Assembly (NCBI RefSeq): GCF_001613325.1
Contig: NZ_BDCD01000022.1
Location: forward strand, 1-64,000
Direction of reading: 5' to 3'
Length of the DNA stretch: 64,000 nt
Source: Nocardia yamanashiensis NBRC 100130
Lineage (GTDB): Bacteria; Actinomycetota; Actinomycetes; Mycobacteriales; Mycobacteriaceae
Part shown: one piece after another, positions 34,706-42,905 of the stretch
Layout of the letters: each line of letters opens with the position of its first letter
How positions within the stretch are numbered: position 1 is the first letter of the stretch
Program-made: the position numbers and the translations under genes
The notes under the pieces: generated by a model
What the model was told of the DNA's origin: nothing
Databases searched by the model: none
The model's input: only the letters and a program-made list of their open reading frames with translations

Positions 34706-35454
34706 GGCCGGAAAACTTGCCCCCCGTCGACGTTCAATACTTGTCCGGTAACCCACCGCGCCTCGTCGGACAGCAGGTAGAGGCAGGCCCCGACCAGATC
34801 CTCCGGCGTGCCCAGGCGTTTGATGGCGAGCTGGTCCATCATCTTCTCGACGATGAATTCGGGCACGATGCTGCGGGTGGCCTCGGTGTCGATCGGACCG
34901 GGCGCGATGGCATTGATCCGGATGTTCGAGCCGCCCAGCTCGCGCGCCAATTGCTGGGTGAGACTGTTGATTCCGGCCTTCGCCAGCCCGTAAAACCCCG
35001 AATACAGCCAGGCCGCCGTGGAGGACTGGTTCACGATGGACCCGCCGCCGGCTTTCACCATCGGCTGCCACACGGCGCGCGTCATGTTCAGTGCCCCGTC
35101 CAGGTTCACGCCCATGAACTTCTTGTAGTAGTCCCACGGCACCGTGAGCAGCACATCCAGCTTCATATCGCCGTAGATGGCGGCATTGTTGACCAGATGA
35201 TGGATCGCCCCGAACTCGGAGACCGTGAATTCCGCTACGGCAGCGGCGGATTCGAGCGAGGCCACATCCACTTCGTGGAACACCGCCGTCCCGCCGTCCG
35301 CGGTGATCTGCTTGGCGACTTCCGTGCCGAGTTCGCTGTTCAGATCGGCGACAACGACTTTCGCGCCTTCCGCCGCCAGCGCCCGGGCGTATTCCGCCCC
35401 GATGCCGCGCGCGGCTCCGGTGACGATGACTGATCTATCGGTGAAGCGGGCCAT
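34702..35454 (-). CDS. Short-chain dehydrogenase/reductase
   Basis: The 250-residue classical SDR has the cofactor motif TGAARGIG (residues 12-19), NNAAIYG, the catalytic Ser in NQSSTAAW, the YxxxK in FYGLAKAG and the C-terminal LNVDGGQ. It lies 12 bases after the aldehyde dehydrogenase, likely in the same operon. From memory it corresponds to M. tuberculosis Rv0769. Confidence 0.92.
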   Translation of the reverse strand: MARFTDRSVIVTGAARGIGAEYARALAAEGAKVVVADLNSELGTEVAKQITADGGTAVFHEVDVASLESAAAVAEFTVSEFGAIHHLVNNAAIYGDMKLDVLLTVPWDYYKKFMGVNLDGALNMTRAVWQPMVKAGGGSIVNQSSTAAWLYSGFYGLAKAGINSLTQQLARELGGSNIRINAIAPGPIDTEATRSIVPEFIVEKMMDQLAIKRLGTPEDLVGACLYLLSDEARWVTGQVLNVDGGQVFRP

Positions 35455-35466
35455 GTCCGTATTCCT

Positions 35467-36939
35467 TCAGCAGCCGGTCGCGATGAGTTTGGTCTCGGTG
35501 TATTCCTCGAAGCCGAGGACGCCCATTTCCCGGCCGATGCCGGACTGCTTGTAACCGCCGAAAGGTGCGTCGGCCGAATACCAGATGCCGCCGTTCACGC
35601 TGAGCGTGCCGGTGCGCACGCCCTCCACCACGGCGCGCAGCCGCTCGGTGTCGGCGCCCCACACCGATCCGGACAGGCCGTAGGGGGAGTCGTTGGCGAT
35701 GCGCACGGCATCGGCGTCGCCGTCATGCGGCATCACCACGAGCACCGGCCCGAAGATCTCCTCCTGGGCCACGGTGGAGCTGTTGTCCAGTCCCGCGATG
35801 AGCGTCGGCTCGACGAACCAGCCGCCGAGCCCATCCGGCCGCCCGCCGCCGGTGACGATGGTGCCGCCCTCCGCGCGCGCGATCTCCAGGTAGCGTTCGA
35901 CGCGCGCCCGCTGCCGCTCGGAAATCAAAGGCCCGCAGACGGTTCCGGGCTCGGACGGATCGCCCGGCTTGATATTGGCCAGGGTCCGCGCCGCCGCCTG
36001 CACGGCTTCGTCGTAGCGCGCCCGCGGCACCAGCAGCCGGGTGCTGATCGCACACCCCTGTCCCGCATGCACGCACACCCCGAACGCCGCGTAGCTCGCC
36101 GCCGCCGCGATATCCGCGTCGTCCAGCACGATGAACGCCGATTTGCCGCCCAGTTCCAGGAACACCTTCTTCAAAGACGCTGCGGCAGCGCTCATCACGG
36201 CCCGCCCGGTCTGCGTGGACCCGGTGAACGACACCATGTCCACCCGCGGATCGGTGACCAGCTGCGCGCCCAGTCCGTGATCGTCGGAGGTGACGATATT
36301 GACCACCCCGGCCGGGATATCGGTCTCCTCGGCGATGATCCGCCCCACCGCCGCCGCGCACCACGGCGTATCGGGTGCGGGCTTGAGCACCACCGTGGTG
36401 CCCGCCGCCAGCGCCGGCCCGAGCTTGGCGAAATTGATCTGGTGCGGGAAGTTCCAGGGCGTGATCGCCCCCACCACCCCGATGGGCTCGCGCCGCACCC
36501 GCCGGCTGCTCTTGATGCCCATGGGCGAGGCGATGCCGAGATCGGTTTCCCACGAATAGTTTTCGGCCAGGTCCGCGAAATAGCCGAGGTCCCCGACCGG
36601 CCCTTCCAGCTGCGGCCCGGCGGTCAGCATGCGCGGCGCGCCGGCCTCGGCGATGGTGATCTCGCGCAGTTCCTCGATATGCCCGCGCAGCGCGTCCCGC
36701 AGCTGCCGCAGGCACGCGGCCCGGAATCCGGGATCGCGGGACCAGCTCGTCTCGTCGAAGGCGGTGCGGGCGGCGGCGATGGCCGCGTCCATATCGGCGG
36801 CGTCGGCGTCGGCGGCATACCCGAGCACTGCTCCGGTGGCCGGATTCGACGTGGTGAACACACCGTCGCCGCCGGGTACGAGTTTGCCTCCGATCAGCAG
36901 TCCCGACCCGCCGTCAGGGATGAGATCGTTCGGGCTCAT
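35467..36939 (-). CDS. NAD(P)-dependent aldehyde dehydrogenase
   Basis: The 490-residue enzyme oxidises an aldehyde to the acid. It has the catalytic Cys296 (HAGQGCAIS) and general base Glu262 (FLELGGKS). The PWNFPHQINFAKLGPALAAG and SFTGSTQTG segments bind cofactor. The ATG at 36939 follows GGGAGC; the ORF extension to 37059 covers the operator. It is first gene of the operon with SDR, HIBDH-like and CMD genes, and the GACACGTGTA palindrome lies 22 bases upstream. It corresponds by neighbourhood to M. tuberculosis aldA (Rv0768). Confidence 0.93.
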   Translation of the reverse strand: MSPNDLIPDGGSGLLIGGKLVPGGDGVFTTSNPATGAVLGYAADADAADMDAAIAAARTAFDETSWSRDPGFRAACLRQLRDALRGHIEELREITIAEAGAPRMLTAGPQLEGPVGDLGYFADLAENYSWETDLGIASPMGIKSSRRVRREPIGVVGAITPWNFPHQINFAKLGPALAAGTTVVLKPAPDTPWCAAAVGRIIAEETDIPAGVVNIVTSDDHGLGAQLVTDPRVDMVSFTGSTQTGRAVMSAAAASLKKVFLELGGKSAFIVLDDADIAAAASYAAFGVCVHAGQGCAISTRLLVPRARYDEAVQAAARTLANIKPGDPSEPGTVCGPLISERQRARVERYLEIARAEGGTIVTGGGRPDGLGGWFVEPTLIAGLDNSSTVAQEEIFGPVLVVMPHDGDADAVRIANDSPYGLSGSVWGADTERLRAVVEGVRTGTLSVNGGIWYSADAPFGGYKQSGIGREMGVLGFEEYTETKLIATGC

Positions 36940-36955
36940 CGGTAGCTCCCATGCT

Positions 36956-36975
36956 GTCCGGACACGTGTACGGAC
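36956..36975. promoter_or_regulatory. GACACGTGTA operator before the aldehyde dehydrogenase
   Basis: GTCCG-GACACGTGTA-CGGAC forms a 20-base near-perfect palindrome containing the same core as the cyp51 and TetR sites. Confidence 0.7.
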
Positions 36976-37001
36976 TATAAGTTCGGAGCTTCCGGACGCG
37001 C

Positions 37002-37015
37002 AAGAACATGTTTCA
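37002..37015. promoter_or_regulatory. KstR-like box between aldehyde dehydrogenase and CYP123
   Basis: AAGAACATGTTTCA differs from TnnAACnnGTTnnA only at the first fixed base. It lies between the two GACACGTGT sites of the divergent promoter region. Confidence 0.45.
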
Positions 37016-37095
37016 GAATGGCGCTGCTGCGCCGCCCCGCCGCAATCCAAATTCCGCATTCCATTGTCAGCTCAGCGCACCGCTAGTACCGTACA

Positions 37096-37105
37096 GACAC
37101 GTGTC
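37096..37105. promoter_or_regulatory. GACACGTGTC operator before CYP123
   Basis: A perfect palindrome 77 bases upstream of the CYP123 start, in the same context (CAGACACGTGTCCAG) as the TetR autoregulatory site. Confidence 0.7.
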
Positions 37106-37182
37106 CAGCCGCGTGTCCTTCGCGGCTGCCCGCCGTTCGTCAGAGCCGATGAACGCGTTACCGAATACGAGGTGCCGAGACG

Positions 37183-38388
37183 ATGACCGCAGCCTCCGTC
37201 GAGCCGCTGCTCTTCGACCCCTACGACTACCGCGTGCACGACGACCCGTACCCGGTCTATCAGCGCCTGCGCGCCGAGCAGCCGGTGTATTACAATCCCG
37301 ACCTGGATTTCTGGGCGCTCTCGCGGCACGCCGACGTGGCCGCGGGCTTCCGCGACAATGTGCGGCTCTCCAGCGCCAACGGGGTGTCCCTGGACCCGGC
37401 CGCCTGGGGCCCGCACGCGCATCGCACCATGTCCTTCCTGGCCATGGACGATCCCGCGCATCTGCGGCTGCGCAAGCTCGTCTATCAGGGTTTCACCCCG
37501 CGCCGGGTCACCGAGATGCACGAGCGCATTCGCGAGATCACCCTGCACTATCTCGAACCCGCCTTGGCCAGTGGCGATTTCGACTGGATCGACGACGTGG
37601 CGGGCAAGGTCCCCATGGACGTCATCTCCGAACTGCTCGGCGTCCCCGAGGCCGATCGCGCCGAACTGCGCCGCATGGCCGATCTGCTGGTGCACCGCGA
37701 GGACGGCGTGCTGGACGTGCCGGTGGCGGCCATGGAAGCCGCGATCCACCTGATGGGCTACTACCACGAGATGATCGCCGAACGCCGCCGCAAGCCGACG
37801 GCCGATCTGACCTCGGCGCTGCTGGAGGCCGAAGCCGACGGGGACCGCCTCGCCGACGAGGAGATCCTCGGCTTCATGTTCCTGATGGTGGTGGCGGGCA
37901 ACGAGACCACCACCAAACTGCTGGGCAATTCGCTGTATTGGGCCGGACGGTATCCCGAGCAGTACGCCAAGGTGGCGGCGCATCCGGAACTGGTGGACGA
38001 CTGGGTGGAGGAGACGCTGCGCTTCGACGCCTCCAGCCAGATCCTGGCCCGCACGGCCGCCGAGGACCTGGAGTACTACGGCCGCACTATTCCGCAGGGC
38101 TCGAAGGTGCTGCTGCTCGTCGGCTCCGCCAATCGCGATGCCGCGGTCTTCCACGAACCCGACCGCTACGACATCGAACGCGGCGACAAGGGCGGGCTGA
38201 TCAGCTTCGGGCGGGGCGTGCACTTCTGCCTCGGCGCGCACCTGGCGCGGCTGGAGGCGTCGGTGGTGCTGCGCGAATTCGCGGATCGGGTAAAGGATTA
38301 CGGCCTGCGGGAAACCGGTAGCGAGCGCGTGCACTCGGTGAACGTGCGCGGCTTCGCGAAACTCCCGGTCGCGGTGGAGGTCCGGTAA
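37183..38388 (+). CDS. Cytochrome P450, CYP123-like
   Basis: The 401-residue soluble P450 has the I-helix AGNETTT (238-244), the ExxR pair in EETLR and the haem ligand Cys349 in SFGRGVHFCLGAHLA. It shares many blocks with remembered M. tuberculosis CYP123 (DPYDY-HEDPYP start, GVSLDP, PMDVISEL-GVP, HREDGV-DVP, SSQILART). Substrate unknown. Its stop shares one base with the next ATG. The downstream ferredoxin probably supplies electrons. Confidence 0.9.
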   Translation: MTAASVEPLLFDPYDYRVHDDPYPVYQRLRAEQPVYYNPDLDFWALSRHADVAAGFRDNVRLSSANGVSLDPAAWGPHAHRTMSFLAMDDPAHLRLRKLVYQGFTPRRVTEMHERIREITLHYLEPALASGDFDWIDDVAGKVPMDVISELLGVPEADRAELRRMADLLVHREDGVLDVPVAAMEAAIHLMGYYHEMIAERRRKPTADLTSALLEAEADGDRLADEEILGFMFLMVVAGNETTTKLLGNSLYWAGRYPEQYAKVAAHPELVDDWVEETLRFDASSQILARTAAEDLEYYGRTIPQGSKVLLLVGSANRDAAVFHEPDRYDIERGDKGGLISFGRGVHFCLGAHLARLEASVVLREFADRVKDYGLRETGSERVHSVNVRGFAKLPVAVEVR

Positions 38389-39188
38389 TGCCGCGCTTCG
38401 AACCGCATCCGGCCCGGCGGCCGGTCCTCATCGCGGGCGCGTCCTCCGGGATCGGCGCCGCCACCGCCATCGCCCTGGCCGAACTCGGGCATCCGGTGGC
38501 GCTGGGCGCGCGCCGGGTGGAGATCTGCGAAACCATGGCCGAGAAGATCCGCGCCGACGGCGGCGAGGCGTTCGCGCACCGGCTGGACGTCACCGACAAC
38601 ACCTCGGTCGACGAGTTCGTCACCGCTGCCGAAAACGCCCTGGGCGCATGCGAAATCGTCGTTTCCGGTGCGGGCGACCTCGAGTTCGGGTCAGGCTGGG
38701 CCATGGACCCGGAGCTGTTCGCGAGCCAGATCGATGTGCATCTGACCGGTGCGCAGCGGCTCGCGCACCGGGTGCTGCCCGGCATGGTGGAGCGGCAGCG
38801 CGGCGATTTCGTCTTCATCGGCTCCGATTGCGCCGACCGGGTACGCCCGTTCGCCGGCGCCTACAACGCGGCCAAGACCGGGCTGGAAGCCTATGCGCGG
38901 CAATTGCGCATGGAACTCGAGGGCACCGGCGTGCGCTCCTCCATCGTCCGTCCCGGCCAGACCCTGACCGGCATGGGCATGCAGGCGAAACCCGAAGTGG
39001 TGGGCCCCATGCTGGAGGAATGGGTGAAGTGGGGTTTCGCCCGCCACCCCTACTTCCTGCGCGCCGCCGATATCGCCGCCGCGGTGGCCGCCGTCGTATC
39101 CACCCCGCGCGGAGCGCATCTGGTGCTCATCGAGGTGCAGCCGGAAGCCCCGCTGCGTCCGCGCGACGAACCGGGGGAGGAGCCGTGA
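38388..39188 (+). CDS. Short-chain dehydrogenase/reductase (Rv0765c-like)
   Basis: The 266-residue SDR has the cofactor motif AGASSGIG and the catalytic YNAAK (in FAGAYNAAKTGLEAY), with Ser in FIGSDCAD. It overlaps CYP123 by one base and the ferredoxin start by four, so it belongs to one coupled operon. Position between a CYP123-type P450 and the ferredoxin matches mycobacterial Rv0765c. Confidence 0.9.
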   Translation: MPRFEPHPARRPVLIAGASSGIGAATAIALAELGHPVALGARRVEICETMAEKIRADGGEAFAHRLDVTDNTSVDEFVTAAENALGACEIVVSGAGDLEFGSGWAMDPELFASQIDVHLTGAQRLAHRVLPGMVERQRGDFVFIGSDCADRVRPFAGAYNAAKTGLEAYARQLRMELEGTGVRSSIVRPGQTLTGMGMQAKPEVVGPMLEEWVKWGFARHPYFLRAADIAAAVAAVVSTPRGAHLVLIEVQPEAPLRPRDEPGEEP

Positions 39189-39394
39189 GGCTCGTCGTCG
39201 ATCTCGATCTCTGCCAGGGGCACGCCGTCTGCCAGGACGAAGCGCCCGCACTCTTCCAGGTCCCCAAGACCGGGCAGGTGGAAATCCTGCGCGCCGATCC
39301 CGGGACCGATCTCGAGGCCGCCCGCCTCGCCGTCCGCTACTGCCCCACCCAGGCGCTGTCGCTGGTCGACGACAGCTCCGAAGAGCGAAGGTGA
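39185..39394 (+). CDS. [3Fe-4S] ferredoxin
   Basis: The 69-residue electron carrier has Cys10, Cys16 and Cys53 (CQGHAVC ... YCPTQAL). The second ligand position is His13, so a 3Fe-4S cluster is expected, as in remembered M. tuberculosis Rv0763c, the redox partner of CYP51. GTG start overlapping the SDR stop. It probably serves CYP123 and perhaps CYP51 and CYP125 in this window. Confidence 0.92.
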   Translation: MRLVVDLDLCQGHAVCQDEAPALFQVPKTGQVEILRADPGTDLEAARLAVRYCPTQALSLVDDSSEERR

Positions 39395-39400
39395 CGTCAA

Positions 39401-39949
39401 ATGTCCTGGTCCCGTGACGAACTCGACGAAATGATCCGCCGCTGGGTGGAGGAGAACCGCGACTGCGAAGCGCTCGGTGACTGGAAGCCGCTGGCGCACT
39501 TCTACACCGAGGACGCCACCTACGGCTGGAACTACGGCCCGCAGCAGGAGTTCATGGCCGTCGGACGTGACGAGATCCGCGATATCGCGCTCGGTCAGGA
39601 GATGTTCGGCCTCGAAGGCTGGACCTACCCATACCAGGAGTTCGTGGTCGACGAACGCAGTGGCAGCGTCATCGGATTCTGGAAGCAGATCAACGAGAAA
39701 CACCGCCCCGACGGCCGCCCGTACAGCCCGGAAGGCATCGGCGGCAGCTGGTTCCGCTACGCGGGCGACTTCCAATGGTCCTGGCAGCGCGACTTCTTCG
39801 ACTTCGGCAATGTGACAGCGCTTTTCGTCGAGATGATGACCGACAACGCGCTCTCGCCGGGCATGCAGAAGCGTATCGAGCGCTCGGTGTCCGGGCAGCC
39901 CCTGGCCGGCTGGTACCCGACCGGGAAGGGGCCGGTACCGCAGTGGTGA
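39401..39949 (+). CDS. NTF2/SnoaL-like protein (Rv0762c-like)
   Basis: The 182-residue protein has the NTF2-type pattern of an N-terminal helix (DELDEMIRRWVEENRDCEALGDW), then HFYTEDATYGWNYGP and GRDEIRDIA. The cone-shaped fold often binds small hydrophobic ligands. It is Trp- and Tyr-rich. It lies 6 bases after the ferredoxin. From memory, a 181-residue protein sits at the same place in M. tuberculosis. Catalytic role unknown. Confidence 0.8.
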   Translation: MSWSRDELDEMIRRWVEENRDCEALGDWKPLAHFYTEDATYGWNYGPQQEFMAVGRDEIRDIALGQEMFGLEGWTYPYQEFVVDERSGSVIGFWKQINEKHRPDGRPYSPEGIGGSWFRYAGDFQWSWQRDFFDFGNVTALFVEMMTDNALSPGMQKRIERSVSGQPLAGWYPTGKGPVPQW

Positions 39950-41193
39950 CGAGCCGATACGCGGCGCTGGGCCGCGCCGAACTCGCGGTGCTGGTGCCCG
40001 AACTGCTGCTGTGCGGGCATCTCATCGACCGGTCCGGGATGGCGCATGTGATCGCCGCGCTCGGGCGGGAGGGCATGACCGAGGTGGCCATCGACGAATG
40101 GCTGCTGGCCAGTCCGGTCTACACCCGGCGCATGCGAAAAGCCCTGGGCATCACCGGGGACGGGGTGGACGCCATCTTCAAGGGCTTCCAGCTCGATATC
40201 GGCGCGCCGCCGCAGTTCATGGACTTCCGGTACCGGGTGCACGATCACGATCACGGGGAATTCCATCTCGATCACTGCGGCGCGCTCGCCGATGTGGAGC
40301 CGATGGGGGAGGAGTTCGTGGTGGCCATGTGCCATCACATCGAGGACCCGACCTTCGACGGCAGCGCGCTGGCGACGAACCCGCACGCGCGGGTGCGGCC
40401 GGTGCATCGGCCGCCGCGGGTGCCTTCGGACCGGAAACCGGTGTGCGCGTGGACGGTCGTCATCGATCCGTCGCATGAACCGCCCGAGCCGATCGCCACC
40501 GCCCACCTGGTCGCCGGCAGCCAGGCCGCCGGGGTGGCGCTGGACCCGATCGTGCCCGAAGGGGAAGGGCTGCACGACTATTCGGGTCCGCTGCTGAACG
40601 ACCTGCGCTTCACGGACTTCTCCCGCTCGGCGCTGATCCGGATGGCTGACGAGGTGTGCCTGCAACACCATCTGCTCGCGCTGGGATTCCGGTGCGCGGT
40701 CGAGGCACGCACCGACGCGGCCCTGGACATCGTGCGCAAACAGTTCACCGGTATCGCCGGGCTGACCTCCGAAAGGCTCTGCAAGGCACTGGGTCTCGGC
40801 GACGATGCGGCCGCGCTGGCGAAGGTGCTGCGCCTGCATCCGGCGCTCAATCCGGCCGCCTACCTCGATATCGAGGTGGCCACCGAGACCAGCGGCGGCG
40901 AGCAGATCGTGGAACTGCGCATCGGCCGCGCCTGCGCCGGCGGGGACGACAACGCCTGGCCGATGCTGCTCGACGCCGACCATCTCGAACCCCTCGACGC
41001 CCTGGTGCGCGGCGTGAACCCGCGCTTCCGCAGTCGCGTCCGGGAGGCGGCGGAGTGCGCGCTGACCGTCGAGATCGGCCTGGCCGAGCGGGCTTTCCCG
41101 GAAGCCGTCGAGGTCGCCATCACCCGCTTCAGCACCGGGGCCGCCTTCACCTTCACCGATCGAGGCATCCCCCTGCCGCTCACCGTCCGGTAG
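39946..41193 (+). CDS. Uncharacterised His-rich protein in the steroid operon
   Basis: The 415-residue protein is of no family I can name. A striking cluster near residue 90 (VHDHDHGEFHLDHCGAL) followed by AMCHHIEDPTF could bind a metal. The C-terminal half has predicted helices and RIGRACAGGDDNAWPMLLDADH. The GTG start at 39946 overlaps the previous stop (GTGA), and the next gene follows by 17 bases, so it is co-expressed with P450 and acyl-CoA synthetase genes. A metal-dependent hydrolase or lyase is a guess. Confidence 0.75.
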   Translation: MTSRYAALGRAELAVLVPELLLCGHLIDRSGMAHVIAALGREGMTEVAIDEWLLASPVYTRRMRKALGITGDGVDAIFKGFQLDIGAPPQFMDFRYRVHDHDHGEFHLDHCGALADVEPMGEEFVVAMCHHIEDPTFDGSALATNPHARVRPVHRPPRVPSDRKPVCAWTVVIDPSHEPPEPIATAHLVAGSQAAGVALDPIVPEGEGLHDYSGPLLNDLRFTDFSRSALIRMADEVCLQHHLLALGFRCAVEARTDAALDIVRKQFTGIAGLTSERLCKALGLGDDAAALAKVLRLHPALNPAAYLDIEVATETSGGEQIVELRIGRACAGGDDNAWPMLLDADHLEPLDALVRGVNPRFRSRVREAAECALTVEIGLAERAFPEAVEVAITRFSTGAAFTFTDRGIPLPLTVR

Positions 41194-41210
41194 CCAGAAA
41201 GCGAGCAGCC

Positions 41211-42806
41211 ATGGCCAGCAATTTCGCGGACCTCTACGAACACGCCGCCGACGCCGTCCCCGATCGGCTCGCCGTGATCGAGGACGAGCGCCGGCTCACC
41301 TTCGCCGAACTCGACACCCGCGCGAACCGGCTCGCGCACCATCTGGCCGGTGCGGGCGCGGGCCCCGGCACCCATATCGGCTTCCACATGCACAACGGCA
41401 TCGAAACCCTGGAAACCCTGCTGGGCTGCTTCAAGATTCGCGCCGTGCCGGTCAATATCAACTACCGGTATCAGGCCGAGGAACTGCGCTACGTCTACGA
41501 CAATGCCGACCTCGAGATGGTGGTGCATCACCGCTGCTACGCCCCGCTCATCGAAGCGGTGCGCCCGCAGCTCCCGAAACTGCGGCACGCCCTGGTGGTC
41601 GAGGACGGCGACGACTCCGGCAGCGCTTCGACGCCGTACGAGAAAGCGCTCGAAAACGCCTCCCCGGAGCGGGATTTCGGCCCGCGCAGCGCCGACGACC
41701 TGTTCATCATGTACACCGGCGGCACCACCGGCCTGCCCAAGGGCGTGATGTGGCGGCAGGAGGACATGTGGCGGGTGCTCGGCGGCGGCATCGACTTCTA
41801 CACCGGCGAACCCGTCGCCGACGAATACCAGCAATCCCGCGCCGGCGCGCAGAACCAGCCGTTGCGCTGGTTCGTGCTGCCGCCGCTCATTCACGCCGCC
41901 GCCATGATGCCGACCTTCACCGCGCTCTGGTCGGGGAACACCGTGCTGTTCGAACCGCGCTTCGAACCCGCGCGCATCTGGCAGGCGGTGGCGCGCGAGC
42001 GGGCGAACATCCTCGTCATCACCGGTGACGCGATCGCTCGCCCGCTCGTGGACGCCTTCCGCGCCGCACCGGTGGACGCCTCCTCGCTGTTCTCCATCGG
42101 TTCGGGGGCGGCGCAATTGACGCAGCCGGTGAAGAACGCGCTGCTGGAACTGTTCCCGAACGTGCTGCTCACCGAATCCATCGGATCCTCCGAAACCGGC
42201 TTCGGCGGTATCGGATTCGCGGCCAAGGACGACGATCCGGCGCGCGGGCCGCGGGTGAACACCGGTCGCGGCGCGCTCGTGGTGGACGATGCCGGGCAGC
42301 CGGTCGCGCCCGGCGGGGAGGGCTGGGTGGCCAAGACCGGCAATGTGCCGATCGGGTACTACAAGGATCCGGTAAAGACCGAGCAGCTGTTCCGCACGGT
42401 GGACGGGGTGCGCATGGTCATCACCGACGATCGGGCGCGGGTCGAGGCGGACGGCTCTGTGACGCTCATCGGGCGCGGGAACATGGTCGTCAACACCGGC
42501 GGCGAGAAGGTGTTCCCGGAAGAGGTCGAGGCCGTTCTCAAAGCGCACGACGACGTGTACGACGCGATCGTGATCGGGGTGCCGCACGAGCGCTGGGGAC
42601 ACCAGGTGGCGGCGGTGATCTCGGCGGCGGGCGACGGCATCGACTTCGCCGCGCTGGACCGTCATGTGCGCGCCCACCTCGCCGGATACAAGGCGCCGCG
42701 CCGCATCTGGGTCGCGGACGTGGTCGCCCGCACGCCCAGCGGCAAGCCCGACTATCGCTGGGCCAAGGCGTACGCGGCGGCCCGCGAACCCGATCACGAG
42801 GCGTAA
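41211..42806 (+). CDS. Acyl-CoA synthetase, FadD19-like
   Basis: The 531-residue AMP-forming enzyme has the P-loop-like motif MYTGGTTGLPKGVMWR, then SIGSSETGFGG and a C-terminal GRGNMVVNTGGEKVFPEEVE. The reactive Lys is in SGKPDYRW. Its sequence is closest to remembered FadD19/FadD17 of cholesterol side-chain catabolism, which activate C24-branched or C5 steroid side chains. It sits in the operon with the P450, ferredoxin and unknown gene. The exact acyl substrate is not determinable. Confidence 0.88.
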   Translation: MASNFADLYEHAADAVPDRLAVIEDERRLTFAELDTRANRLAHHLAGAGAGPGTHIGFHMHNGIETLETLLGCFKIRAVPVNINYRYQAEELRYVYDNADLEMVVHHRCYAPLIEAVRPQLPKLRHALVVEDGDDSGSASTPYEKALENASPERDFGPRSADDLFIMYTGGTTGLPKGVMWRQEDMWRVLGGGIDFYTGEPVADEYQQSRAGAQNQPLRWFVLPPLIHAAAMMPTFTALWSGNTVLFEPRFEPARIWQAVARERANILVITGDAIARPLVDAFRAAPVDASSLFSIGSGAAQLTQPVKNALLELFPNVLLTESIGSSETGFGGIGFAAKDDDPARGPRVNTGRGALVVDDAGQPVAPGGEGWVAKTGNVPIGYYKDPVKTEQLFRTVDGVRMVITDDRARVEADGSVTLIGRGNMVVNTGGEKVFPEEVEAVLKAHDDVYDAIVIGVPHERWGHQVAAVISAAGDGIDFAALDRHVRAHLAGYKAPRRIWVADVVARTPSGKPDYRWAKAYAAAREPDHEA

Positions 42807-42905
42807 TAACCCGTTCTGGAATTTCCCTCCAGCCCGGCACCCGTTCAACGGGTTTCCTGGGCCGAAACGACTACGAGAATTATGGGAACCTGTTCTAATT
42901 TGGAA
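42807..42905. promoter_or_regulatory. Cluster of KstR-like boxes
   Basis: Two one-mismatch matches to TnnAACnnGTTnnA lie at 42844-42857 and 42884-42897, with a weaker two-mismatch one at about 42805-42818. ACCCGTT-C-AACGGGT (42839-42853) is a perfect palindrome. The last box overlaps the alternative ATG at 42882, favouring the start at 42906. Confidence 0.55.

Noticed and set aside
42882..42905. Earlier ATG for the acetoacetate-decarboxylase-like gene
   Set aside because: The extension MGTCSNLE lies within a KstR-like box and is not family-like; ATG 42906 is preferred.
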